From: Betaproteobacteria bacterium
Lineage (GTDB): Bacteria > Pseudomonadota > Gammaproteobacteria > Burkholderiales > Ga0077523
Direction of reading: 5' to 3'
Assembly: GCA_016713305.1 (NCBI GenBank)
Contig: JADJPK010000004.1
Location: 806,001 to 870,000 of the forward strand
Length of the DNA: 64,000 bases
The position numbers and the translations under genes were made by a program. Each line of letters begins with the position of its first letter. The first letter of the stretch is position 1. A model generated the notes under the pieces. The model was not told the origin of the DNA. It did not search any database and was given only the letters and a program-made list of their open reading frames with translations. Shown here in pieces: positions 52,483 through 60,651 of the stretch.

Positions 52483-53895
52483 ATGTCGAAGCGGATGTGG
52501 GGTCTTACGCTGTTCCTGGGGCTGTCGTTCGGCAGTGCCGCGTCGGCGACACCGCCTTACCAGCGGCCCGCCGGCATCGCGGACGACATGGAACCGCTGA
52601 TCGTCGCCGGTTACCGCGCGTTGTTCACGTGCTCCGCGCACTTCCTGATGGGCCGGCCGCTCGACGACATCACCAAGGTCGAACTGGTGGACGTGGCGTT
52701 GCCCGGCTATCCCGCTCCCGTGATCGACGAGCGGCGAAAGCTGGTGACCGCCGCGAGCGCCGACGGAACGATCGTCCGCACCGCCGTGTTCCGGGACACC
52801 ATGGGTTGCACGATCCTGCCTCCGCACTGGAACACCGGCGACATTCCCCGGCTGCCCTACGTGCACCGGGAGCCCGCGCCCGATCTCGGTTCGGTGCCGT
52901 TTCCCGCGGGCGACCGTGTCGACATTCCCGCGTCGGGCCTCGATCCGGCATATCCGGGCCTGGCACCCGTACTGGACCGCGCCTTCGATCCGAAGGCGTA
53001 CGCCGAAAAGGAAGGCGTGGTCACGACCTCGGTCATCGTTCTGCGCGGCGGACGCATCATCGCCGAGCGCTACCGCCCCGGTTTCGGCATCCGCTCCGGG
53101 TACCGCACGTGGTCCACGACCAAGAGCATGACGGCCGCGCTGCTGGCCATTGCTGCGAGACAGGGCCTGCTGAACCTCGATGCGCCGGCGGACATCCCGG
53201 AATGGTCCTATCCCGGCGATCCCCGGCAGGCCATCACGTACAAGCACCTGCTGTGGATGTCGAGCGGACTGCTGAGCGGCGGGCCGAACACCAGCGCCAT
53301 CTACTTCGGCGGGCAGGACGTCATCAGCGCGGCGACCACGACTCCCCTCGAAGCGGAGCCCGGAAAGCGCTGGAAGTACGCCAACAACGACACGCTGCTG
53401 CTGATGCGCGCACTGAAGCACGTGCTGGCAGACGACTTCCGGTATCTGCGCTTTCCGTACGACGAGTTGCTGCTTCCCCTGGGCATGCACCACACGACCA
53501 TGGAGATCGATCACCTGGGCAACTTTGTCGCCTCCAGCCAGACCTACACGACCGCTCGCGATCTCGCCCGCTTCGGTCTGTTTCTCGCGGCCGACGGCGT
53601 CTGGAACGGCAGGCGCCTGCTTCCCGAAGGCTGGGTGAAATTCGCGTCGACGCCCGCGCCTTCGAAGCCGCCGCAAGCCGGCCAGTGGGGCTACGGTGCC
53701 CAGTTCTGGCTGTTCGACCGGATGCCCGGCGTGCCGCCCGGCACATTTTCCACGGCGGGCAACAAGGGGCAATACGTCACGGTCGTGCCGGGCCACGACC
53801 TGGTCGTCGTGCGAACCGGAGTGGACCCCGACGGCAAGCGGTTCCACGCCCACCAGCTCGTCGCCGATGTTCTGCAGGCGGTGAAAGCGGAGTAG
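52483..53895 (+). CDS. Beta-lactamase-fold serine hydrolase, exported
   Basis: A 470-residue class C beta-lactamase / esterase family protein. The ATG at 52483 (MSKRMWGLTLFLGLSFGSAA) has GGAGG five bases upstream and opens a signal peptide ending near ASATP. The catalytic SxxK is S211-T-T-K214 (RTWSTTKSMTAALL) and the second motif is Y299-A-N301 (WKYANNDTLLLMRA). The N-terminal 150 or so residues precede the hydrolase fold and contain three cysteines. Members hydrolyse esters or peptides; true beta-lactamase activity is not implied. Confidence 0.87.
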   Translation: MSKRMWGLTLFLGLSFGSAASATPPYQRPAGIADDMEPLIVAGYRALFTCSAHFLMGRPLDDITKVELVDVALPGYPAPVIDERRKLVTAASADGTIVRTAVFRDTMGCTILPPHWNTGDIPRLPYVHREPAPDLGSVPFPAGDRVDIPASGLDPAYPGLAPVLDRAFDPKAYAEKEGVVTTSVIVLRGGRIIAERYRPGFGIRSGYRTWSTTKSMTAALLAIAARQGLLNLDAPADIPEWSYPGDPRQAITYKHLLWMSSGLLSGGPNTSAIYFGGQDVISAATTTPLEAEPGKRWKYANNDTLLLMRALKHVLADDFRYLRFPYDELLLPLGMHHTTMEIDHLGNFVASSQTYTTARDLARFGLFLAADGVWNGRRLLPEGWVKFASTPAPSKPPQAGQWGYGAQFWLFDRMPGVPPGTFSTAGNKGQYVTVVPGHDLVVVRTGVDPDGKRFHAHQLVADVLQAVKAE

Positions 53896-54073
53896 GGAGC
53901 GCCCCTCTGCAGCAGGCGGCATGCGCGAAGACCGCGCGGGGGGGGAGCCGTGCCCACCGGGGCACGCGGCGCCTTGCGTCCAGCAGGCGCCAAGACCTGA
54001 CCTTAGTCATCGCGCATTCGAAGCGACCGTGACATCATCGCGCGGCCTGTCCAAAACCGAAGGAGCCCGCTTC

Positions 54074-54943
54074 ATGTGCAGACATCGCATTTCCGGTCTC
54101 GTGCTCGCCGCGATTCTCGCCGCCGGTGCAGGAGCCGCCTGGTCGCGTGACCTGGTGCTCGGCCTCGTGCCGGCCGAGAACAACGAAGAGATGCTGAAGC
54201 GCTTCGAGCCCATGCGCGGATATCTGGAGCACAAGCTGGGCGAGCACGTGAAGATCTTCACGGCGACCGACTACACGAGCGTGATCGAGGCGATGCGCAA
54301 GAAGCGCGTGGACATCGCCTTCTTCGGCCCGATGTCCTACATCCTCGCCGAGCAGGAGGCGGGGGCGGAGGCCTTCGCGGTCGGGATCCGGGCCGGCACG
54401 ACTTCGGCCTCGTACAAGAGCGTGATCGTCGCGCGGTGCGGCAGCGGTATCCGCTCCATCAAGGACCTCAAGGGCAAGAGCGTCGCCTTCGTCGACCCGG
54501 CCTCCACGTCAGGCGGACTGGTGCCGACTTTCATGGTCAAGCGCGAGACGGGCCAGATGCCGCAGGCCTACTTCGGCAAGTTCATCTATGCGGGCACCCA
54601 TGACGCCGCCGAACTCGCGGTGAAGAACGGCACGGTGGACGCGGCGGCCGATGCCGACATCACCTACGAGCGGATGGTGGCGAAGGGGCTGATCGGCCGG
54701 GATACGAACTGCGTCATCGCCCAGTCATCCCCCATACCGGGACCACCGCTCGCGTACCGTGCCGATCTCGCGCCGGAACTCAAGAAGAAGGTGCTGGAGG
54801 CGATCCTGAACGCTCATCAGGAGACGGACATTTCCGGATACGTGCCCTTGTCGAAGTACGTGACCGTCACTTCCGCCGAGTACCAGTCGATCCGTGACAT
54901 GGCGAAGGAACTGGGCCTCACGAAGGAGCAGATGCTCAAGTAA
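54074..54943 (+). CDS. phnD: Phosphonate-type ABC transporter substrate-binding protein
   Basis: Periplasmic binding protein of the PhnD/SsuA-like family, 289 residues. It starts MCRHRISGLVLAAILAAGAG with a signal peptide ending near AWSRD. Landmarks are LVLGLVPAENNEEMLKRFEP, VDIAFFGPMSYILAEQEAGA, DLKGKSVAFVDPASTSGGLV and VDAAADADITYERM. The family binds phosphonates, phosphite or phosphate esters. A GAAGGAG ribosome-binding site precedes the ATG. The upstream gap (53896-54073) contains small GC-rich palindromes, including CGTGCCC and GGGCACG around a four-base loop, that may end the upstream transcript. Confidence 0.88.
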   Translation: MCRHRISGLVLAAILAAGAGAAWSRDLVLGLVPAENNEEMLKRFEPMRGYLEHKLGEHVKIFTATDYTSVIEAMRKKRVDIAFFGPMSYILAEQEAGAEAFAVGIRAGTTSASYKSVIVARCGSGIRSIKDLKGKSVAFVDPASTSGGLVPTFMVKRETGQMPQAYFGKFIYAGTHDAAELAVKNGTVDAAADADITYERMVAKGLIGRDTNCVIAQSSPIPGPPLAYRADLAPELKKKVLEAILNAHQETDISGYVPLSKYVTVTSAEYQSIRDMAKELGLTKEQMLK

Positions 54944-54957
54944 CGGGGCTTGCGGCC

Positions 54958-55746
54958 ATGCCGGCAATCGAGTTCCAGGGCGTCAGCAAGCGCTATCCGA
55001 ACGGGCTGCTGGCGCTGGCGCCCCTGTCCGTCGCCATCGAGCCCGGCGAGTTCGTGGCGGTCATGGGATCGTCGGGCGCCGGCAAGTCGACCTTCATCCG
55101 GCTCGTGAACGGGCTCGAGACGGCCTCGACGGGGCACATCGTCGTGAATGGCCTGACGCTGGATGCCGGGACCCTGCGCTCGATCCGGTCGGGTACGGGG
55201 ATGGTCTTCCAGCAGTTCAATCTGGTCGGACGTCTGTCGGTCATGGCCAACGTGCTGACCGGGCGCCTGTCCCACCGTTCTTCCCTGGCCAGTCTGCTGT
55301 ACCTCTTTCGCCACGAGGACGTGGAGATCGCGCGCCACGCGCTGTCGCGCGTGGGCCTCGTCGACAAGGCGTGGCAGCGGGCGGACAAACTCTCGGGCGG
55401 GCAGCAGCAACGGGTGGGCATCGCGCGGGCGCTCGCGCAACAGCCGCGAGTCATCCTCGCGGACGAACCGGTCGCCAGTCTCGATCCGGTCACGGCGCTC
55501 GAGATCATGGATCTCCTGAGGGAGATCAACCGGCAGGACGGCATCACCGTGGTGGTGAGTCTGCATCAGGTCGACCTCATCCGGCAGTATGCCGATCGCG
55601 TTCTCGGCCTCCACCGCGGCGAGCTGGTTTTCGACGGCGTTCCCGCCGCCCTGACCGACGATGTTCTTCGCCGTGTCTATCTGCGCGGTGCCGGCGGGCA
55701 CGCCGGGGAAGCGGTCCCCGATGCGATACCGGTTCTCCACGCCTGA
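54958..55746 (+). CDS. phnC: Phosphonate-type ABC transporter ATPase
   Basis: ATPase of the importer, 262 residues. Walker A is GSSGAGKST in VMGSSGAGKSTFIRLVNGLE, the signature is LSGGQQQRVGIARAL, Walker B is VILADEPVASLDP and the switch is VVVSLHQVDLI. The GMVFQQFNLVGRLSVMANVL stretch is typical of PhnC. It begins 14 bases after phnD and its 3' end overlaps phnE by 26 bases. Confidence 0.93.
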   Translation: MPAIEFQGVSKRYPNGLLALAPLSVAIEPGEFVAVMGSSGAGKSTFIRLVNGLETASTGHIVVNGLTLDAGTLRSIRSGTGMVFQQFNLVGRLSVMANVLTGRLSHRSSLASLLYLFRHEDVEIARHALSRVGLVDKAWQRADKLSGGQQQRVGIARALAQQPRVILADEPVASLDPVTALEIMDLLREINRQDGITVVVSLHQVDLIRQYADRVLGLHRGELVFDGVPAALTDDVLRRVYLRGAGGHAGEAVPDAIPVLHA

Positions 55747-56515
55747 CGGGCGCCCGTCCCGGCGGATCTCCGTGGCCGCGGTGGTGGTGCTGACGATGCT
55801 TGTCGCCACCGCCCCGCTCGTCGAGATCGGGACCGGAACCTCGACCGGCGCGGTGGGTCGCATGGCCGAGTTCCTGGGGCATCTCTGGACGACGCCAGAC
55901 TGGACCTATCTCCCGCAGCTCGGGCGGCGCATGCTGGAAACCGTGGAGCTCGCGCTCATCGCGACGGCCGTCGCGCTGGTGTTGTCCATCCCCTTCGCCT
56001 TGCTGGCGGCCCGAACCGTATCGCCTCATCCGGCCGTGTTCTGGTGCTCACGAAGCGTTCTGTCGCTCATCCGCGCGTTGCCCGAACTCGTCTGGGCGCT
56101 CGTGTTCGTCTCGGCCGTGGGGCTGGGGCCGCTGCCCGGCATCCTGGCACTCGCTGTCGTGACCGTGGGATTCATGGGCAAGGTGTTCGCCGAATCGGTG
56201 GAAGTGGTGGATTCGCGCGCGGTCGAGGGGGTGTCCGCACATGGCGCGCGACGGCTCCAGGTATTCGGTTTCGCGATACTTCCGCAGGCTCTCCCCGATC
56301 TGCTGGGGTCCACGCTCTACGTGCTGGACCACAATGTCCGCGCCGCCGCCATTCTGGGGCTCGTCGGTGCCGGCGGCATCGGCTACGACATGGTGATGGC
56401 CATGCGCATGTTCGACTATGACCGGCTGCTCCCCATCGCCGGCGCCATCTACCTGTGCGTGACGCTTCTCGATCGCGCATCGGACCGGATCCGTTCCCGT
56501 GTCATTCATGGGTGA
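55721..56515 (+). CDS. phnE: Phosphonate-type ABC transporter permease
   Basis: Inner-membrane permease of 264 residues from the ATG at 55721 (MRYRFSTPDGRPSRRISVAA). It has about six hydrophobic segments. PhnE landmarks are SLIRALPELVWALVFVSAVG, LPGILALAVVTVGFMGKVFA, the EAA-type loop DSRAVEGVSAHGARRLQVFG and ILGLVGAGGIGYDMVMAMRM. It overlaps phnC upstream and the broken second permease gene downstream (eight bases). Confidence 0.92.
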   Translation: MRYRFSTPDGRPSRRISVAAVVVLTMLVATAPLVEIGTGTSTGAVGRMAEFLGHLWTTPDWTYLPQLGRRMLETVELALIATAVALVLSIPFALLAARTVSPHPAVFWCSRSVLSLIRALPELVWALVFVSAVGLGPLPGILALAVVTVGFMGKVFAESVEVVDSRAVEGVSAHGARRLQVFGFAILPQALPDLLGSTLYVLDHNVRAAAILGLVGAGGIGYDMVMAMRMFDYDRLLPIAGAIYLCVTLLDRASDRIRSRVIHG

Positions 56516-56917
56516 GCCTGCGGCGCCGCAGCCGCTTCCCGCGCGCCCGCGCAGTCTTCTGCCGCTGTGGTTCTCCGCCGCCCTCGGCATCCTCTGGCTC
56601 GCGGTGCGCGACCTCGACATGGCGCTCGAGGATCTGCTCTACGGCGTCGACGACATGGTCGAGTACTTCGGCCGTTACGGTTCGCCTGATTTCTCCCGGA
56701 TCGGCCATTACGCGACGCTCATGTTGCAGACGCTGGCCACGGCGCTCTGGGGCACGGCCCTGGCCCTGGGGTCGCCTTCTTCGTGGCGCCTCTGGCTGCC
56801 CGGAATCTGTTGCGGTTGTTCGACTACGGTCAGTCCTCAGCGCTCATCATCGTGATGCTCGTCACCATCGTCGGTATCGATGCCCTTTCCACCTGGCTCA
56901 GAGGCCGGCTGCACTGA
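56508..56917 (+). pseudogene. Remnant of a second PhnE-type permease
   Basis: The reading starts MGEPAAPQPLPARPRSLLPL, keeps a first membrane helix and reaches LMLQTLATALWGTALAL, the normal entry of a PhnE transmembrane domain, then goes out of frame. One extra base in the GGGG at 56768-56771 restores GVAFFVAPLAARNLL, which then joins directly to LFDYGQSSALIIVMLVTIVG and a stop at 56917. That last part is the extreme C-terminus of a PhnE protein, so about 125 central residues, including the coupling loop, are missing. Even if the frameshift is a base-calling error, the internal deletion would leave it non-functional. Confidence 0.8.
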
Positions 56918-56924
56918 GGAGCCC

Positions 56925-58082
56925 ATGCGAGCCGGACTGACCTGCATCACGCGCGCGAAGATCGTCCTGCCGGATGGCGTTGTGGACGACGCGTCCCTGC
57001 TCCTGGAGGACGGCCACATTGCGGCTGTCGAACCCGAGCGGGCTCCTCGGGGCGCGGAAGTCGTCGACCTGGAAGGTCAGTGGCTCATGCCCGGTCTGGT
57101 GGATCTGCATTGCGACGCGCTGGAGAAGGAGATCGAACCGCGGCCCGGCGTGCACTTCCCGCTGGCGTTCGCCATTGCCAATGCCGACAAGCGAAACGCT
57201 TGCGCCGGCATCACGACGGTCTATCACGCGCTGTCGTTCGCACACGACGAACTGGGGGTGCGCAACGTGGACATGGCGGCCGATGCGATACGGGCCGTGC
57301 ATGCCTACCGCAATTCGCTGGTCGACAATCGTGTGCACGCGCGCTACGAGATCACCGATCCGGCAGGTGCGCCGGTGCTCGCGGCCTTGCTGGACGAATC
57401 GGCGTTGGAGCTGCTGTCGTTCATGGACCACTCGCCCGGGCAGGGACAGTTCAAGACGTTGGAGTCCTACCGCGATTACGTGGTCCGCACATACAACCGG
57501 ACGCCGGAGGAAGCGGAGCGGATGGCGCTCGACAAGATCGTCTCGAGAGAAGCTGCCACCGAGCGCGTGAACGCGCTCGCCGCGCAGGCACGGAGAGGTG
57601 GCGTTTGCCTCGCAAGCCACGATGACGACAGCGGCCAGCGGGTCGCCGGCATGAAGGCGCTCGGCGTCAGCGTCTCCGAATTCCCGGTGAATCTCGAGGC
57701 GGCCACGGAGGCACGCAGGCTGGGTCTCTCGACGGTCTTCGGTGCGCCCAACATCCTGCGCGGCAGCAGCCAGTCCGGAAACATGCGTGCTCTGGAAGCG
57801 GTTCGCGCCGGTGTTGCCGATTGCCTGTGTGCGGACTACGCGCCCGCGACGATGCTCCCCGCGGCGATGAGGCTGCCCTCTCTCACCGGCATGCCTCTAT
57901 GGGAAGCGATCCGCATGGTCACCCGTGCACCCGCGCTTGCAGCAGGCCTCGGTGATCGCGGTGAGATCGCACCGGGGCTGCGGGCGGATCTCATTGCCGT
58001 GAGGGACATCCAGGGCACACCGCAGGCCACGCATGCCTGGTGCGCTGGCAGGCTGACATATCGCGCCCGCTACCCGGGCTGA
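56925..58082 (+). CDS. phnM: PhnM-type amidohydrolase (ribose methylphosphonate triphosphate diphosphatase-like)
   Basis: A 385-residue amidohydrolase-superfamily protein from the ATG at 56925 (MRAGLTCITRAKIVLPDGVV). PhnM of the C-P lyase pathway removes diphosphate from 5-triphosphoribosyl 1-methylphosphonate. Family landmarks: PGLVDLHCDALEKEIEPRPG (metal site), CLASHDDDSGQRVAGMKALG, VSEFPVNLEAATEARRLGLS and CADYAPATMLPAAMRLPS. PhnM has the same EKxxxPRPG segment. It follows the phnDCE importer by a few bases, but phnG-L are not in the window, so its partners must be elsewhere or the role has changed. Confidence 0.88.
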   Translation: MRAGLTCITRAKIVLPDGVVDDASLLLEDGHIAAVEPERAPRGAEVVDLEGQWLMPGLVDLHCDALEKEIEPRPGVHFPLAFAIANADKRNACAGITTVYHALSFAHDELGVRNVDMAADAIRAVHAYRNSLVDNRVHARYEITDPAGAPVLAALLDESALELLSFMDHSPGQGQFKTLESYRDYVVRTYNRTPEEAERMALDKIVSREAATERVNALAAQARRGGVCLASHDDDSGQRVAGMKALGVSVSEFPVNLEAATEARRLGLSTVFGAPNILRGSSQSGNMRALEAVRAGVADCLCADYAPATMLPAAMRLPSLTGMPLWEAIRMVTRAPALAAGLGDRGEIAPGLRADLIAVRDIQGTPQATHAWCAGRLTYRARYPG

Positions 58083-58120
58083 GCAGGGCATCGATCGGGC
58101 TCTCCAGGCAGCAGCAGGAA

Positions 58121-58154
58121 GAGCCGGCTGCGAGCGAAGGGCTGCAGCCGGCTC
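58121..58154. terminator. Hairpin between convergent phnM and dehydratase genes
   Basis: An 11-bp perfect stem (GAGCCGGCTGC at 58121-58131, GCAGCCGGCTC at 58144-58154) with a 12-base loop sits in the 79-base convergent gap. There is no T-run on either side, so it may act in both directions with help from Rho or protect 3' ends. Confidence 0.55.
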
Positions 58155-58161
58155 GCGCCGC

Positions 58162-59892
58162 TCAGTGGATCTCGGGATCTGGCGTGGGCTGGGTGCCTTC
58201 GAGAAAGTCGAAGTCGCAACCCTCGTTGGCCTGCGAGACGTGCTGGCTGAAGATCGCGCCGAAGCCACGGGCGTAGCGCGGTGGATGCGGCTCCCAGGCT
58301 GCGCGGCGGGCGCTCATTTCCTCGTCGCTGATCTTGAGGTCGAGGCGTCTGCCCGGAACGTCAAGCTCGACGATGTCTCCTGTCCTGACCAGCGCGAGCG
58401 GACCGCCGATCCACGATTCGGGCGCCACGTGCAGCACGCATGTCCCGTAGCTGGTGCCGCTCATGCGGGCATCGGAGATTCGCACCATGTCGCGCACGCC
58501 CTGCTTCAGCAGTTTCTTCGGGATCGGCAGCATGCCCCATTCGGGCATTCCCGGTCCGCCCAGCGGACCTGCGTTGCGGAGGATCAGCACGGAGTCCGCA
58601 TCGACATCAAGTGCCGGATCGTCGATGCGGGCCGCCATGTCGTTGTAGTCCTCGAACACCATGGCCTTGCCCGAATGCTGCAACAGGCGCGGGTCCGCCG
58701 CATTGGCCTTGATCACCGCGCCGTCGGGCGCAAGATTGCCCCGCAATACGACCAGGCCTCCGTCGGGGCGGATCGGATCGGCCGGCGTCCGGATCACGTC
58801 GCTCTCGTAGATCTTGGCGCCTGCGACGTTCTCTCCGAGCGTCCTGCCGGTGCAGGTCAGGGCATCCACATCCAGCAGAGCCCGCATGCCCTCGAGGAGG
58901 CCAACGAGGCCTCCGGCATAGTAGAAGTCCTCCATCAGGTACTTGCCGGCGGGCCGCATGTTCACGAGATAGGGCGAATGGCGGCCGATCTCCTCGAAGT
59001 GGTCGAGGGGCAGATCGATGCCGGCACGACGCGCGATGGCGATCACGTGGATCAGGGCATTCGTGGAACCGCCCAGGGCCATCAGCACCTTGATCGCGTT
59101 GTCGATGGAGCGCGGCGTGAGAATGTCGCGAGGCTTCAGGTCCTCCCACACCATGTCGACGATGCGCCGTCCGCTGTTGGAGGCCATCCGCGGATGGTTG
59201 GAATCGGGCGCCGGAATCGCGGCGGCATTCGGCAGGCTGAACCCCAGCGTCTCGATGATGCTGGTCATGGTGGATGCCGTGCCCATGGTCATGCAGGTGC
59301 CGGCGGAGCGCGAGATGCCTTCCTCGATCTCCTTCCAGTCGCGCGCGGTGATGTTTCCGGCACGCAATTCGTCCCAGTACTTCCACACGTCCGATCCGGA
59401 GCCCAGCGTCTTGCCGGCCCAGCGGCCCGTGAGCATGGGTCCCGCCGGGACGAAGATGGCCGGCAGGTTCATGCTGATGGCGCCCATCAGCAGCGCCGGA
59501 CCGGTCTTGTCGCAACCGCCCATCAGCACGCAGCCGTCGGCGGGGTAGGACCGGAGCAACTCCTCCGTCTCCATCGCGAGGAAGTTGCGGTACATCATCG
59601 TCGTGGGCTTCTGCAGTGTCTCGGCAAGCGTGATCGCCGGCATTTCCAGGGGAAATCCACCGGCCTGCCACACCCCGCGCTTCACGTCCTCGACGCGCTC
59701 CTTGAAGTGCGAGTGGCAGTGGCTCACATCGCTCCAGGTGTTGATGATCGCGATGACCGGCTTGCCCTTGTAGTCCTCGTGCGAATAGCCCATCTGCAGC
59801 GTGCGGGACCGGTGGCCGAAGCTGCGCAGATCCTGCGGGCCATACCAGCGGTTCGAGCGCAGCTGCTCGGGCGTCTTCTTGCGTTGCGTCAT
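58162..59892 (-). CDS. IlvD/Edd-family dehydratase, sugar-acid type
   Basis: A 576-residue Fe-S dehydratase starting MTQRKKTPEQLRSNRWYGPQ. The opening RSNRWYGPQDLRSFGHRSRT is the form seen in L-arabonate / D-xylonate dehydratases rather than in biosynthetic dihydroxy-acid dehydratase. Cluster cysteines are visible in NTWSDVSHCHSHF, MGGCDKTGPALLMG and SAGTCMTMGTASTM. The C-terminal domain contains DARMSGTSYGTCVLHVAPES, where the serine is the catalytic base. Likely reaction: dehydration of an aldonic acid to a 2-keto-3-deoxy acid. A role in isoleucine/valine synthesis cannot be excluded. It lies downstream of hpf, with a terminator between them. Confidence 0.88.
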   Translation of the reverse strand: MTQRKKTPEQLRSNRWYGPQDLRSFGHRSRTLQMGYSHEDYKGKPVIAIINTWSDVSHCHSHFKERVEDVKRGVWQAGGFPLEMPAITLAETLQKPTTMMYRNFLAMETEELLRSYPADGCVLMGGCDKTGPALLMGAISMNLPAIFVPAGPMLTGRWAGKTLGSGSDVWKYWDELRAGNITARDWKEIEEGISRSAGTCMTMGTASTMTSIIETLGFSLPNAAAIPAPDSNHPRMASNSGRRIVDMVWEDLKPRDILTPRSIDNAIKVLMALGGSTNALIHVIAIARRAGIDLPLDHFEEIGRHSPYLVNMRPAGKYLMEDFYYAGGLVGLLEGMRALLDVDALTCTGRTLGENVAGAKIYESDVIRTPADPIRPDGGLVVLRGNLAPDGAVIKANAADPRLLQHSGKAMVFEDYNDMAARIDDPALDVDADSVLILRNAGPLGGPGMPEWGMLPIPKKLLKQGVRDMVRISDARMSGTSYGTCVLHVAPESWIGGPLALVRTGDIVELDVPGRRLDLKISDEEMSARRAAWEPHPPRYARGFGAIFSQHVSQANEGCDFDFLEGTQPTPDPEIH

Positions 59893-59939
59893 GGATGCTC
59901 CTCCGGGATGCAGGCCGCGATTATCGCGCGTGCCAAAGA

Positions 59940-59965
59940 AAATGGCGGCCCGCAGGCCGCCATTT
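59940..59965 (-). terminator. Intrinsic terminator after hpf
   Basis: On the minus strand an 11-bp stem (AAATGGCGGCC with GGCCGCCATTT, 4-base loop, 59940-59965) is followed by TTCTTT. It lies 19 bases past the hpf stop and 47 bases before the dehydratase ATG. Confidence 0.85.
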
Positions 59966-59984
59966 CCTGGAAGTGGCGAGCGCC

Positions 59985-60374
59985 TCAGGCGCTGATCATC
60001 TCCGGGGTCTCTGCAGCCGCGAGGTGCGCGACGAGCGCCCTGCCTCCGGCATGATGCTTGACGCCGCCTCTCACTCGTCGGTGATGGTCCTCCAGCTGCC
60101 GCTTGGCGGCATCGAAGGCATCGCGCAGGGCGATGTAGGCGTCTTCGTGGCGGTGATGATTGACGACCAGCTCGGCACCCGGAACCCGGACATCCAGGCT
60201 CACGCAGAAATGCTTGCCCTGGTGCTTGTGCTTGTGGGGAAGTTCGACCTTGACGTGGCACGCCATGATCGGCGAGAAGAGGGACTCCAACTTCGCGGCT
60301 TTTTCCCGTATGTGCGTTTCCATCGCGTCGGAATGTGGCACATCGCGGAAAGTGATCTGCAGCGGAGTTTGCAT
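59985..60374 (-). CDS. hpf: Ribosome hibernation factor (HPF/RaiA family)
   Basis: A 129-residue member of the HPF/YfiA family, which binds the 30S decoding centre and silences ribosomes under stress. Family features: LQITFRDVPHSDAMETHIRE, KAAKLESLFSPIMACHVKVE, HFCVSLDVRVPGAELVVNHH and AYIALRDAFDAAKRQLEDHH. The C-terminal 25 residues (GGRALVAHLAAAETPEMISA) are extra to a minimal HPF. A very strong ribosome-binding site (AAGGAGG) stands before the ATG at 60374. It has its own terminator. Confidence 0.88.
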   Translation of the reverse strand: MQTPLQITFRDVPHSDAMETHIREKAAKLESLFSPIMACHVKVELPHKHKHQGKHFCVSLDVRVPGAELVVNHHRHEDAYIALRDAFDAAKRQLEDHHRRVRGGVKHHAGGRALVAHLAAAETPEMISA

Positions 60375-60651
60375 GCGTTATTCCTCCTTGGAGCCTGACT
60401 TCGATCCGGAGCACACCCGGCGTGCTCCGCGTGTTTCCTGTTGCTGACGTTCACCGGCGCACCGGTTCGTCCATGCCCGTTGGCTGCGGGCTGCCGCTCC
60501 TCCTTCGAAAAATCCGCCGGCCGTGCCGGCATTGGCCCTCACACATACACGGTTTCCCGCGTACGCAAACTTGCTGGGTCAGCACGACGCTCCTGCGTCA
60601 ATCATGCCCCTGTCGCATCGTGCGAACAACTGCTCCGTGCGCAACAAATCG
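60375..60651 (-). promoter_or_regulatory. Long upstream region of hpf
   Basis: This 277-base gap separates the GH57 end from hpf. It holds the strong AAGGAGG site directly before hpf and a 7-bp hairpin (GGAGCAC at 60408-60414, GTGCTCC at 60422-60428) about 35 bases upstream of the start. I found no convincing sigma-70 or sigma-54 promoter. No tRNA or convincing small protein is seen. Confidence 0.4.

Noticed and set aside
58165..60054. 629-codon plus-strand frame opposite the dehydratase gene
   Set aside because: The minus strand encodes an intact IlvD/Edd protein; the plus frame has no protein-like features.
60200..60532. Possible 110-codon minus-strand gene ahead of hpf
   Set aside because: It overlaps most of the hpf coding start in another frame, while hpf has a very strong ribosome-binding site and clear family sequence.
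60375..60651. Sigma-54 promoter ahead of hpf
   Set aside because: A GGCACG-like stretch occurs on the minus strand but the matching GC element at the right spacing is missing.
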